58,201 nucleotides of DNA, from positions 1 through 58,201 of the forward strand of contig JAJISE010000007.1 in the NCBI GenBank assembly GCA_022848865.1, in the 5' to 3' direction. The notes beneath the pieces were generated by a model that was not told where the DNA came from, made no database searches, and worked only from the letters and a program-made list of their open reading frames with translations. The position numbers and the translations under genes are program-made. Of this stretch, positions 9,195 through 17,383 are shown one piece after another (within the stretch, counting starts at the first letter, position 1; each line of letters begins with the position of its first letter). The stretch is from Candidatus Thermoplasmatota archaeon (GTDB lineage Archaea; Thermoplasmatota; Thermoplasmata; RBG-16-68-12; JAGMCJ01).

Positions 9195-10304
9195 ATGAAA
9201 TCTGTAGTAGAAGAAGTTCTATCTCGAGCGGGTGAAGAGACTATTGCTCGGGAAGCGCCCACTGAACTCGGCGGGTTCAGCGCCGATGATGAAGAGCTCG
9301 AGAGGATTCTAGCGGAACTGAAGACGAACATCAGGATCATAGGTGTGGGCGGTGGAGGGTCCAACACGATAGACAGGCTCGTGGATGCCGGCGTTCTGGG
9401 CGCGGAGCTGTACGCGGCGAACACCGATGCGCAGCACCTGCTGACCATCCGGTCGCCCCACAAGTTGCTCCTGGGCAAGAGGTCCACGAGAGGTCTGGGG
9501 GCCGGAGCGCTGCCGCAGATAGGCGAGGAAGCCGCCCGCGAGAGCGAGGAGGAGCTGCGAGGTCTGCTCCAAGGGGCGGACATGGTCTTCGTCACGTGTG
9601 GTCTCGGAGGCGGCACGGGCACGGGCGCAACACCCTACATTGCGAGCCTGGCCAAGGAGGTCGGGGCGCTCACGATCGCGATCTGCACTCTTCCGTTCAG
9701 GGCAGAAGGCACGGTCAGAATGGAGAACGCGGAGTACGGGCTCGAGAAGCTGAGGAACTACGCTGACACGGTGATAGTGATCCCGAACGACAAGCTTATC
9801 GAGCTGGTCCCGAGACTGGCGCTCAACGCTGCCTTCAAGGTGGCCGACGAGGTTCTGATGCGGTCGATCAAGGGAATCACCGAGGTCATCACGAAACCCG
9901 GCCTGGTCAATCTGGATTTCAACGACATAAGGACGATTATGAAGGGCGGTGGCGTGGCGATGATCGGCCTCGGTGAGGGCGACTCCGATAACCGGGCCGA
10001 GGAAGCTGTCGAGGAAGCAATAAACTCTCCTCTGATCGATGTCGACATAAGCGATGCCTCGGGCGCGCTGGTCAACGTCACCGGCGGTACAAGCATGACC
10101 GTCAGCGAAGCGGAAAAGGTCGCCGAGATAGTTCAGAGCAGGATCAGCCGGAACGCGCGAATCATCTGGGGAGCCGCGGTGGAACCGTCCCTGGAGCACC
10201 TCATGCGGGTCATGGTGATTCTGACGGGCGTGAAGTCCAGACAGATTCTGGGCCGAGAAGAGGTCCGAAAAGCTGAAGTAGGCGGTATTGACTTAATCAA
10301 GTAG
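9195..10304 (+). CDS. ftsZ: Cell division GTPase FtsZ, second copy
   Basis: A 369-residue FtsZ with the GLGGGTGTG nucleotide loop, NxR-type switch segments and the [14 protein letters not shown]7 loop intact. The start at ATG 9195 is backed by GGAGG about 9 bases upstream. Compared with the first copy it has a slightly different acidic N-terminal tail and a different C-terminal tail ([14 protein letters not shown]), the region where division partners usually bind. The secE start follows 13 bases after its stop, so this copy probably leads the secE-spt5-L11 transcript. Confidence 0.95.
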   Translation: MKSVVEEVLSRAGEETIAREAPTELGGFSADDEELERILAELKTNIRIIGVGGGGSNTIDRLVDAGVLGAELYAANTDAQHLLTIRSPHKLLLGKRSTRGLGAGALPQIGEEAARESEEELRGLLQGADMVFVTCGLGGGTGTGATPYIASLAKEVGALTIAICTLPFRAEGTVRMENAEYGLEKLRNYADTVIVIPNDKLIELVPRLALNAAFKVADEVLMRSIKGITEVITKPGLVNLDFNDIRTIMKGGGVAMIGLGEGDSDNRAEEAVEEAINSPLIDVDISDASGALVNVTGGTSMTVSEAEKVAEIVQSRISRNARIIWGAAVEPSLEHLMRVMVILTGVKSRQILGREEVRKAEVGGIDLIK

Positions 10305-10317
10305 TTCGGTGCGACCA

Positions 10318-10542
10318 ATGGACATCGTTGACAAGTCATGGGACTTACAGAGGAAGATTGAGGAGAAGGCCAAGAGGATCGGCAGGGGGAAGTACGGCAG
10401 GATCCTGAGGATGGCTCGAAAACCAACGACGGACGAGTACATCAGGGTTCTTCAAATCACGGGTCTCGGCATACTCCTGATTGGTGCGGTGGGCTTTCTC
10501 ATATTCCTCATCATGGTAGAGCTTCCAAAGATGTTTGCATAG
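10318..10542 (+). CDS. secE: Preprotein translocase subunit SecE (Sec61 gamma)
   Basis: A 74-residue protein with an amphipathic N-terminal helix ([19 protein letters not shown]), a conserved linker ([16 protein letters not shown]) and one C-terminal membrane span, the standard SecE/Sec61-gamma layout. It clamps the SecY channel in the membrane. ATG 10318 is preferred to GTG 10309: it follows a weak GGTG element and gives the usual length. The order secE, spt5, L11 is widely conserved in archaea. Confidence 0.93.
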   Translation: MDIVDKSWDLQRKIEEKAKRIGRGKYGRILRMARKPTTDEYIRVLQITGLGILLIGAVGFLIFLIMVELPKMFA

Positions 10543-10559
10543 CTAGGGAGATTGATCCA

Positions 10560-11474
10560 GTGGGAGTTTTTGAAGAAGAGGAAGGGGAAGAAGAAGAGGA
10601 AGAGGAGGAACCCGAGGAACGTCCCGAGCGGTACGGAATCGCACTCACGTGCGAGGAGACCACTCGGGTGGTCACGTCGGGCTCGTCCAACGACTTCGAG
10701 ATGACGCTGGAGAACCTCGGGGACGCCGAGGACACCGTTCAGATCAAGCTCGATCTCATGTATGCCGAGGAGGAGGAAGGAGAGCACTCTGAGTGGACCG
10801 TCAAGATTGAGGGACTCTTCAGGAGCTTGTGGGATATCACGCTGACCGAGCTGACCGAAAGGGAGATCGAGACGGGCTCGCATGAGAAGAAGGAGTTCAC
10901 GTTGAACGTGGTCGCCCCGAGGGGACCGAAATACGGTGACCGTCTGAACGTGGTGGTCATTGCCACATCAAGAGGAGATCCGGCTCTTTCCGACATGAAA
11001 ACGATATCCACTACCGTCAGGCAGATGGTGATGGCCGTCAAGACTTCCATAGGCCATGAGAAGAGCGTCGCGGACTCCATCGCGGCGAGGGCGAAGTCCC
11101 CGAAGACCGGTGTGTTCTCCGTCCTATCGCCGACGACCCTCAGGGGCTACGTGCTCGTTGAGACGATGAACCCCGACAGGCTCGAGGAGATCGTGAAGGG
11201 CATCCGAAGGGCCCGGGGCATTGTGAAAGGGGACACGTCCTTCGGCGAGATCGATCATTTCCTGGAGCCCAAACCGCTCGTGTCCGGGATTGTCGAAGGC
11301 GACATCGTCGAGCTCATCGCGGGACCGTTCAAGGGCGAGAAGGCCAGGGTCCAACAGATCGATGAGGGTAAGGAAGAGATCACGGTCGAACTCTTCGAAG
11401 CCGTCGTTCCAATACCGGTCACGGTGAGGGGAGACAGTGTGCGGGTCATCCAGAAGGAAGAGAGGGAGGAGTGA
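10560..11474 (+). CDS. spt5: Transcription elongation factor Spt5/NusG with a long N-terminal extension
   Basis: The C-terminal half is standard archaeal Spt5: an NGN domain at about residues 156-240 ([23 protein letters not shown]) that binds the RNA polymerase clamp, and a KOW domain at about 243-300 ([19 protein letters not shown]). Usual archaeal Spt5 is about 150 residues; this one is 304. The extra part is a run of Glu residues (about 5-22) and then a beta-rich module of about 120 residues ([35 protein letters not shown]) resembling NEW3/CARDB Ig-like folds. GTG 10560 follows a GGGAG site. The stop overlaps the L11 ribosome-binding region. Confidence 0.9.
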   Translation: MGVFEEEEGEEEEEEEEPEERPERYGIALTCEETTRVVTSGSSNDFEMTLENLGDAEDTVQIKLDLMYAEEEEGEHSEWTVKIEGLFRSLWDITLTELTEREIETGSHEKKEFTLNVVAPRGPKYGDRLNVVVIATSRGDPALSDMKTISTTVRQMVMAVKTSIGHEKSVADSIAARAKSPKTGVFSVLSPTTLRGYVLVETMNPDRLEEIVKGIRRARGIVKGDTSFGEIDHFLEPKPLVSGIVEGDIVELIAGPFKGEKARVQQIDEGKEEITVELFEAVVPIPVTVRGDSVRVIQKEEREE

Positions 11475-11476
11475 TA

Positions 11477-11959
11477 TTGGCCGAGGTTCTCAAGGTTCTC
11501 GTTGATGGAGGAAAGGCTTCTGCTGGACCGCCTCTTGGACCGGCTCTTGGTCCGATGGGGGTCAACATCATGGAGGTCATCAACGCCATAAACGAGAAGA
11601 CGAAGCAGTTCGAGGGGATGAAGGTCCCCGTTACGCTCACAGTCGATGCGTCCACGAAGGACTTCGAAGTGGAAGTGGGAACGCCCCCGACCTCAGCATT
11701 GATCCTCAAGGAGCTGGGAGTGGAGAAGGGATCCGGAGACCCGACTCGGACAAAAGTCGGCAACCTGACGATCGAGCAGGTCAAGAAGGTCGCCGGCATG
11801 AAGAAGTCGTCGATGCTCGGCAAGAAGGAGAAGGAGAGAGTGCTCGAGATCATCGGATCGTGCGTCTCCGTAGGCGTGACCGTGGAAGGGAAGGACCCCA
11901 AGAACATGCAGAAGGAGATCAAGGACGGCGTCTTCGACGGAGTGCTCGTGGGCGATTGA
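11477..11959 (+). CDS. rpl11: Large-subunit ribosomal protein L11 (uL11)
   Basis: Builds the GTPase-associated centre with 23S rRNA and the P0 stalk. The N-terminal signature (VDGGKASAGPPLGPALGP) and the C-terminal RNA-binding domain (EQVKKVAGMKKSSMLG) are intact. TTG 11477 is chosen because the protein then begins MAEVLKVLVDGGKA, matching archaeal L11, with GGGAGGAG as Shine-Dalgarno. GTG 11471 would add only two residues and lies inside that site. Length 160 residues. Confidence 0.93.
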   Translation: MAEVLKVLVDGGKASAGPPLGPALGPMGVNIMEVINAINEKTKQFEGMKVPVTLTVDASTKDFEVEVGTPPTSALILKELGVEKGSGDPTRTKVGNLTIEQVKKVAGMKKSSMLGKKEKERVLEIIGSCVSVGVTVEGKDPKNMQKEIKDGVFDGVLVGD

Positions 11960-11970
11960 GAATCCAAAGA

Positions 11971-12045
11971 CTTATATCGGAGCACTGGATACTCAGCCTC
12001 CCACTGTAGGAGGCGAAAGCCGCTGACACTACGGGAGGTCTCTGT
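11971..12045 (+). promoter_or_regulatory. Promoter and structured leader of the L1-P0-P1 operon
   Basis: A TATA element (cttatatc, about 11970-11977) predicts a start near 12000. The leader contains GCCTCC (from 11998) that can pair with GGAGGC about seven bases later, followed by GAAAGCC and a GGGAGG just before the L1 start. Known biology: ribosomal protein L1 represses its own operon in bacteria and several methanogens by binding an mRNA mimic of its 23S site. This leader is in the right place for that. The match to the L1 site itself is my inference. Confidence 0.5.
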
Positions 12046-12684
12046 TTGGTCGAGAAGGGAACGGTTGAGGCAATAAGGAAGGCAATCGAAACTTCCAAGC
12101 AGAGGAATTTTGATGAGAGCGTTGAAATCGCGGTCAATCTCAAGGACGTGGATCTCTCCGTGCCCAAGAACCGGATAGAGGAGGAGATCCTCCTTCCAAA
12201 GGGCAGGGGGAGGCAGGTCAGGATAGCGATTTTCGCCACGGGGGAGCTCGCCGTCAAGGCGAAAGGCTCCGCGGACATGATATTCGGGCCCGAGGACATC
12301 GAGGACCTGGCGGATGACAAGAGGAGGGCGCGAAAGATTGCAGGGAAGATTGATTTCTTCCTCGCGGAGGCCCCGCTCATGCCCACGATAGGCAAGCGCC
12401 TTGGGATGATACTGGCAACAAGGGGGAAGATGCCCAAGCCCGTACCGCCAGGCGCAGACCCCAAGCCGATGATCGAGAACATGAAGCGGACTGTGAGGAT
12501 CAGAACGAAGGACAGGAGAACGTTCCATGCCCCGGTGGGGACGAAGAGCATGTCGCCCGAGGACCTCGCCGACAATCTGGAAGAGATCATCAAGCGGCTG
12601 GTCTCACGCCTCGATAGGGGGAGGGACAACATCGAATCGGCTTATGTGAAGACGACGATGGGACCTGCTGTCAAGATTATGTGA
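12046..12684 (+). CDS. rpl1: Large-subunit ribosomal protein L1 (uL1)
   Basis: L1-stalk protein, 212 residues, with the conserved RGKMPKPVPPG loop near residue 126 and the C-terminal NIESAYVKTTMGPAVKIM segment. It starts at TTG 12046 (MVEKGTVEAIRKAIE), the form expected for archaeal L1. Its stop overlaps the P0 ribosome-binding site, so translation of L1 and P0 is probably coupled. It may bind its own leader as a repressor. Confidence 0.95.
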   Translation: MVEKGTVEAIRKAIETSKQRNFDESVEIAVNLKDVDLSVPKNRIEEEILLPKGRGRQVRIAIFATGELAVKAKGSADMIFGPEDIEDLADDKRRARKIAGKIDFFLAEAPLMPTIGKRLGMILATRGKMPKPVPPGADPKPMIENMKRTVRIRTKDRRTFHAPVGTKSMSPEDLADNLEEIIKRLVSRLDRGRDNIESAYVKTTMGPAVKIM

Positions 12685-12694
12685 GGTGATGGCT

Positions 12695-13678
12695 ATGGTG
12701 GAAGTATCTGAGTGGAAGATCCGGAAAGTCGAGGAACTCACCACAGCGGTCACGGAGAGCCCTGTAGTTGCGATCGCGGACGTCAGGGGCATCCCCGCTC
12801 CTCAGCTCCAGCACATTCGCCAGAAATTGAGAGGGAGGGTCAGGATAATGGTCTCCAAGAAGAGCCTGATCCGGCACTCACTGACGAGACTCTCGGATAG
12901 CAGAGAGGGCATCGAGCAGCTCGTGGACAGCTTGAACGGGCAAGTGGCATTCGTGCTGACGGACCTCAATCCCTTCAAGCTCTTCAAGGAGATGGAGTCC
13001 ACGAAGACGAAGGCGCCCGCCAGGGGCGGAGAGATAAGTCCCGAGGACATTCTCGTCAAAGAGGGTGACACGCCCTTCAAGCCAGGACCGATCATGAGCG
13101 AGCTCCAGAGAGCAGGACTGCCCGCCTCGATCGAGAGAGGCAAGGTGGTCATAAAGAAGGACACGGTCCTCGTGAAGGAAGGGGAGAAGATACCCAAACA
13201 AGTGGCTCAGGTCCTCACCCGCCTCGAGATCTATCCCATCATCGTGGGACTGAACCTGACGGGAGTCTATGAGAACGGCCTGATATTCTCGCCAGAGGAC
13301 CTCAGAATCGATGACGTCGAGTTCATGTCACGCCTGTCCGACGCAATTGTCGCGACGATGAACCTGGCGATGTTCATACACTACGTCACGGATCGGACCG
13401 TCGAGCCCCTCATAGTGCAGGCGGAGCAGAGAGCGCTGAACGTGGCCATGGCATCTGGAATCCTGACGAAGAAGACGGCAGAGCTTCTATTGCAGAAGGC
13501 TCATGGGCAGATGCTCAGTCTATCTTCGCAGATCCCTGACGCTCTCGACGATGAGCTCACGGAGAAGCTCACGCCAGGGAAGAAGCGTGAACCAGAAGAG
13601 AAGCCGGACGAGAAGAAGGAAGAAAAGGAAGTCTCCGAGGAAGAGCCCGCGTCGGATCCCGGAGCGCAATCTGAATGA
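12695..13678 (+). CDS. rplP0: Ribosomal stalk protein P0 (uL10)
   Basis: Anchors P1 dimers to the ribosome. The N-terminal RNA-binding domain ([35 protein letters not shown]) and the inserted archaeal domain (about residues 108-182) are clear, followed by the spine helices that bind P1 and a charged tail ([18 protein letters not shown]). ATG 12695 is chosen because GAGGTG ends 6 bases before it; the upstream GTG 12686 and ATG 12689 lie within that site. Length 327 residues. The last residues (DPGAQSE) lack the usual GLGxLF-type ending, which here is found only on P1. Confidence 0.95.
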   Translation: MVEVSEWKIRKVEELTTAVTESPVVAIADVRGIPAPQLQHIRQKLRGRVRIMVSKKSLIRHSLTRLSDSREGIEQLVDSLNGQVAFVLTDLNPFKLFKEMESTKTKAPARGGEISPEDILVKEGDTPFKPGPIMSELQRAGLPASIERGKVVIKKDTVLVKEGEKIPKQVAQVLTRLEIYPIIVGLNLTGVYENGLIFSPEDLRIDDVEFMSRLSDAIVATMNLAMFIHYVTDRTVEPLIVQAEQRALNVAMASGILTKKTAELLLQKAHGQMLSLSSQIPDALDDELTEKLTPGKKREPEEKPDEKKEEKEVSEEEPASDPGAQSE

Positions 13679-13697
13679 GAATCACGGAGGTGAACTA

Positions 13698-14000
13698 ATG
13701 GAATATGTCTACTCGGCAATGCTCCTCCACTCGGCAGGAAAGGAGATATCGGAAGACAACGTCGAAAAGGTCCTCAAGGCGGCAGGCGTCAAGCCGGACC
13801 CCACAAGGGTGAAAGCTCTGACCGCGTCGCTCGAGGGCGTCGACATCGAAGAGGCAATGTCAACCGCGTTCTCCATCCCCGCCGCTGCTGCACCTGTGGC
13901 CGCAGCGCCCGAGGAAGAGGAGAAGAAGGAAAAGAAGGAGAAGAAGGAAGAAGTCAGCGAAGAAGAGGCGGCCGCCGGTCTGGGAGCGTTGTTCGGATAG
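13698..14000 (+). CDS. rpl12: Ribosomal stalk protein P1 (archaeal L12)
   Basis: A 100-residue acidic stalk protein that recruits elongation factors. It has an N-terminal dimerisation domain ([21 protein letters not shown]), an Ala-rich hinge, a Lys/Glu tail and the factor-binding ending GLGALFG. ATG 13698 sits behind a good GGAGGTGA site. It is the last gene of the L1-P0-P1 operon and is followed by a stem-loop. Confidence 0.95.
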   Translation: MEYVYSAMLLHSAGKEISEDNVEKVLKAAGVKPDPTRVKALTASLEGVDIEEAMSTAFSIPAAAAPVAAAPEEEEKKEKKEKKEEVSEEEAAAGLGALFG

Positions 14001-14044
14001 CCTGGCTCCCTCCAGCCCCAAGCTGCAGTTCCGGCGGGGCCAGG
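14001..14044 (+). terminator. Stem-loop after the ribosomal protein operon
   Basis: CCTGGCTCC (14001-14009) can pair with GGGGCCAGG (14036-14044), one G-T wobble included, starting one base after the P1 stop codon. No T-run follows directly, so it may protect or define the mRNA 3' end rather than terminate transcription. Confidence 0.4.
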
Positions 14045-14130
14045 CGCGTTGATCCACGCTCAGGAATCGTGATGAGAAAGGCCGTCTGAGCCCGAGGGCG
14101 ATGACGAAGATCTTGAGTGCTGATGTGCCA

Positions 14131-14442
14131 CTACTTCTTGGACTCCTTCTCCGCCCTCTTCTTTCTTTCCTTGGCCGTGTAGCCAGTAGCCCTGAGAAGG
14201 AAGTCGTTGAATCTTTTTATGGTCTCCAACGCAACGTCATCCGGAACGGACGCATCCATTTCCGTGTCGAGAATCAGGTCTTTTCCGTCGATCCAGGCGG
14301 AGATGTGCTTCAGTGCACCGAAGGACGCGGTGAATCTTCCCTCCTCCTCTGAGCAGTCGCCGAAGCTCTCCGTCACGATTGCGCGGAGGTTGTCCGGCTG
14401 CAGGTTCTCTTCGTTTCCCCTCTTGATGGGATAATGGCGCAT
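14131..14442 (-). CDS. Small DUF5611-like protein
   Basis: A 103-residue soluble protein with an alpha-beta pattern (FTASFGALKHISAWIDGKDL, ILDTEMDA) and a basic tail RATGYTAKERKKRAEKESKK. It recalls the archaeal DUF5611 family, whose members share the ALKxIxxWI and RATGYTAKER segments. This is recognition from memory. No function is known to me. It lies 30 bases downstream of the RaSEA gene on the same strand, so a shared transcript is possible. Confidence 0.7.
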   Translation of the reverse strand: MRHYPIKRGNEENLQPDNLRAIVTESFGDCSEEEGRFTASFGALKHISAWIDGKDLILDTEMDASVPDDVALETIKRFNDFLLRATGYTAKERKKRAEKESKK

Positions 14443-14472
14443 GAGAGGGTAAGAGGAATCCCGCCAAAAAAG

Positions 14473-15486
14473 CTATCTGTCGAAGAAGGAGCGAGGGTCA
14501 GCCGAGCACTGCATAGGCCCTTGCGCGTCCAGGAGATCGAGCCATTGCTCCCGGCAGCCGCATCTCGGATCTGGTGGACTCGCCGAGCCGTCCAACGAGA
14601 ACTCGCGGAGGAAATCGATGATCGCCGAATCACACCCGCCGCAGTTGTGGGCGCCTCTCCTGCTGCCGGCTCCCGCCGTTGAAACGACGACGCGCGAGTC
14701 AGTGTCCCTGCTCCGCTCGACGACGTCCAGGACCGTCCACAGCCAAGGAGGTCGATATTCGCCCCTGTTCCAGAGGTATTCCACGAGCGTGTTCCTCTGG
14801 ACATTGACAGGGTTGAGGGAGACGACGTCCGCGAGACCGGACGCCGATCGCGCTGCCGCCGCGGCATCCATCACCGCCTCCTTCTCTGTGAGGAACGGGG
14901 GTTTTACCAGAACGTAGGCACGCACCCCTATCCCAAGATCCCGGCAGAGCTCGCACGCATTCCTGAAATCCTCGAAGTCCATCTTCTTGTTGATCGAGTT
15001 CTGGAGGACTTCATCACTCGCCGACTCAAGGCCCATGGCTATCTCGATCCTGTTTGGCTCGGGCAGCTCCTCAAGACGCTCCCTGGAGACGAATTCCGGC
15101 CTGCTCTCGATGAGCACCCTATCGGCACGGGCGAGCGCATCGGTGAGCATTCTCTGAACCGCATCGATCCCGATCTCGTCACCATCAAGGAAGCTCCCTG
15201 ATGTATATATCTTCAGGAACCTCTGTCCACCATGGCGCTTCATGGCTTCCCCGAACTGCGTGAGTATGCCCTCTGAAGGGACGTCCTCGGCGCAGTCGTC
15301 AATGTATCCGCACATGGAACACCCGCTCGTTCTGGACCAATAGCAGCCCTTTGTCCGGAGAATGATCACATGGCACTCTATAGTCTCGCCGTCCAGGACC
15401 TCCTGCTCGGTCCATGTCGAGATGAACCTCTCGGGATCCCTTTTGCCCGGCTTCCTGAGCCGCTTGATGATGTCCTCCAGGGTCAT
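14473..15486 (-). CDS. raSEA: Archaeosine biosynthesis radical SAM protein RaSEA
   Basis: A 337-residue radical SAM enzyme. Known role of the family: with ArcS it converts preQ0-lysine-modified tRNA at position 15 to archaeosine. The cluster segment CYWSRTSGCSMCGY is at about residue 45-58. EIAMGLESASDEVLQNSINKKM and the C-terminal Cys cluster (NCGGCDSAI, PRCGCREQW) are typical. ATG 15486 is chosen over the far upstream in-frame start because MTLEDIIKRLRKPGKRD matches family N-termini and a TATA-like AGTATTTTTG lies about 30 bases ahead. ArcS is not in the window. Confidence 0.85.
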   Translation of the reverse strand: MTLEDIIKRLRKPGKRDPERFISTWTEQEVLDGETIECHVIILRTKGCYWSRTSGCSMCGYIDDCAEDVPSEGILTQFGEAMKRHGGQRFLKIYTSGSFLDGDEIGIDAVQRMLTDALARADRVLIESRPEFVSRERLEELPEPNRIEIAMGLESASDEVLQNSINKKMDFEDFRNACELCRDLGIGVRAYVLVKPPFLTEKEAVMDAAAAARSASGLADVVSLNPVNVQRNTLVEYLWNRGEYRPPWLWTVLDVVERSRDTDSRVVVSTAGAGSRRGAHNCGGCDSAIIDFLREFSLDGSASPPDPRCGCREQWLDLLDAQGPMQCSADPRSFFDR

Positions 15487-15526
15487 TGTACCCACTCGAA
15501 TAGGTTGCGGAGGCAAAAATACTTGG

Positions 15527-17182
15527 CTATTTCGTCTTGGGGCTCGTTGTGGCGACAAGACCTGCGACGACACCGAACAGAACGAAGACGATGCCGAGGA
15601 ACAGGAACAGGTCGAACAAGTCGGTCGTGAGAGACATGCCGTACAGCGTGACTATCCGACCAGCGCTCTCATAGAACGAGAATTCAGAAATCGCTCCTAC
15701 GGCGATGAGCAGTGTCAGCAGTCCGGAAACCAGGAAGAACATGGCTCCGGTTGCTATCATGGCGATCCCGGCCTTCGCGCTCCCGGATCTCCCCAATGGT
15801 ACTACGACCGCGGCTGGACGAACTGCCCTGGCCTGGGTCTCCTTCGGAGCGTACTTCGCACAGACGTAGCAGTAGTGACGATCGTGCTTCTCGACGTACG
15901 TGAGGTCTTCCCCGCACGTCGGGCACTTCTTCGCCGCTTTCTTCCGCACGACGACTGCTGGCTTCTTGACGGGCAGGTATGACTTGCATGTGGGACAGTA
16001 CCATCTGTCATACTTCTCCACGTAACTGGCTTTGCCATGGCACTTCGGGCATGTGCCCTCCTCGACCGCCACTGCGGCCCTCTTGACCTCTTTCGGTGCA
16101 TACTTCCTGCATGTGTGGCAGTACCATCTGTCGTATTGTGAGTAGTACGTCAGAGGCTCCCCGCACGTCGGGCACTTCTTCACCTTGGCCTCCGCCTTCT
16201 TGGCTTCAGGCGCGTACTTCTTGCACGTCGAGCAGAACCACCTCTCGTACTTGGCGATGTACGTCAGAGGCTCCCCGCACGTGGAACATCTCCTGACCCC
16301 TGGCTTCTCCTTGGGCGGAGCCATCGCGACCGCGGGTACGACCTTCTCCTCAACGGGTGGCTTCTCCTCAGGCGGCGGGGCCTCAAACGGCTTTTCCTCC
16401 TCGGGAGGGGCCTCTGGGACTTCCTCCACGCCCGTCTCCACCAGGATCTCTTCCATCTCCTTTTCGAGGTGCGCCTCTTCTGGAACGATCTCCTCTTCAG
16501 GAGCTTCTTCGGCGGGTTCCTCCTCTGCCTCTTCCTCAGCTTCAGGTGGGGCCTCCTCTTCGGGCGGTTCGGGCAGCTTCTCCTCTTCGGGCGGTTCGGG
16601 CAGCTCCTTCTCCTCTTCGGGCGGTTCGGGCAGCTCCTTCTCCTCAGGAACCTCTTCCTCGACCTCCTCCGGAGGAGCTTCCTCCTCAGGTGGCTGGACC
16701 TCCTCCCGCTCCTCTATGCAGACAAGGAGTCTGTCCTGGAGGGCATTCTTCTTCCCGCCGACCTTCAGCCCGTAGGCCCTGCAGAGCGCTACAAGGTCGT
16801 CGCGCTTTGAGGCCTTCACGATTTCCTCCGTCAGCTCTGGCTTATCCTCTTCCTCGGGCTCTTCCAGCTCTTCTTCTGGCGTCTCTTCCACCTCCTCTTT
16901 GGGCGCGTAGGACTGGCAGTTGAAGCAGTACCATCTGTCGTACTGGGACACGTACGTCAGGTACTTGGCGCATTCCGGGCACTTCCTCTCTTCATCGCTC
17001 ATCTCTATCCCCTTCGGCGCGTAGGTTTCGCACTCATAGCAGTAGTACCTTTCATGCTCAGCGATATATGACAGTGGTCTCTCGCACTCAGGACAGGCGA
17101 TCTCCTTCATATCCCCGCCACAAATCGCGCATTTCTCAGCGTCATCTGGCAAGGACGCACCACACCTGGGGCAGTCCACCAT
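15527..17182 (-). CDS. Membrane protein with about eight zinc ribbons and a Pro-Glu repeat region
   Basis: 551 residues. The N-terminus has a CPRCG...CAICGG ribbon (about 4-21) and two ribbons of the form CPECx...YDRWYCxxCxxYAPK (about 30-90). An acidic linker follows, then a SAP-like helical motif (DDLVALCRAYGLKVGGKKNA, about 126-145). A long Glu/Pro region (about 160-285) contains near-identical repeats of LPEPPEEE. Four more ribbons of the YDRWYC type fill about 295-440. Two hydrophobic segments lie near the C-terminus. SAP motifs usually bind DNA and zinc ribbons bind nucleic acid or protein, so membrane attachment with a nucleic-acid-facing head is one reading. Start ATG 17182; a TATA (AATATATAAG, 17211-17220 reverse) suggests a near-leaderless mRNA. 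Confidence 0.75.
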   Translation of the reverse strand: MVDCPRCGASLPDDAEKCAICGGDMKEIACPECERPLSYIAEHERYYCYECETYAPKGIEMSDEERKCPECAKYLTYVSQYDRWYCFNCQSYAPKEEVEETPEEELEEPEEEDKPELTEEIVKASKRDDLVALCRAYGLKVGGKKNALQDRLLVCIEEREEVQPPEEEAPPEEVEEEVPEEKELPEPPEEEKELPEPPEEEKLPEPPEEEAPPEAEEEAEEEPAEEAPEEEIVPEEAHLEKEMEEILVETGVEEVPEAPPEEEKPFEAPPPEEKPPVEEKVVPAVAMAPPKEKPGVRRCSTCGEPLTYIAKYERWFCSTCKKYAPEAKKAEAKVKKCPTCGEPLTYYSQYDRWYCHTCRKYAPKEVKRAAVAVEEGTCPKCHGKASYVEKYDRWYCPTCKSYLPVKKPAVVVRKKAAKKCPTCGEDLTYVEKHDRHYCYVCAKYAPKETQARAVRPAAVVVPLGRSGSAKAGIAMIATGAMFFLVSGLLTLLIAVGAISEFSFYESAGRIVTLYGMSLTTDLFDLFLFLGIVFVLFGVVAGLVATTSPKTK

Positions 17183-17251
17183 TATATCACGCTTCGACGA
17201 TAATAGCAGACTTATATATTTGTTGTGATGTGATTTTCAATAGGCCATAAT

Positions 17252-17259
17252 CTTTATTA
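17252..17259 (+). promoter_or_regulatory. TATA box of tRNA-Thr
   Basis: TTTATTAG-type element about 26-33 bases before the tRNA 5' end, the expected archaeal spacing. The opposite strand just to the left carries the TATA of the zinc-ribbon gene, so the two genes diverge from this roughly 100-base gap. Confidence 0.5.
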
Positions 17260-17284
17260 GCCGCCTGGGCTTGAGACGCATTGT

Positions 17285-17357
17285 GCCACCGTAGCTCAGT
17301 TGGAAGAGCGGCTGACTTGTAATCAGCAGGTCGGGAGTTCGAGTCTCTCCGGTGGCT
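17285..17357 (+). tRNA. trnT: tRNA-Thr (anticodon TGT)
   Basis: Complete cloverleaf: acceptor GCCACCG/CGGTGGC, D arm with GCTCAGTTGGAAGAGC, anticodon stem GCTGA/TCAGC around loop CTTGTAA (anticodon TGT) and T arm with GTTCGAGTC. The discriminator base is T. No CCA is encoded and no intron is present. Its 3' part (17333-17357) is duplicated about 1.07 kb downstream, marking the tRNA as an integration site. Confidence 0.97.
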
Positions 17358-17383
17358 TGTCAAGAGGAGCCGAGCCGCGATCC

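Noticed and set aside
15362-16923. Several long plus-strand frames opposite the zinc-ribbon gene
   Set aside because: They are Ser/Gly- or Pro-rich mirror translations of the Glu/Pro repeat on the minus strand.
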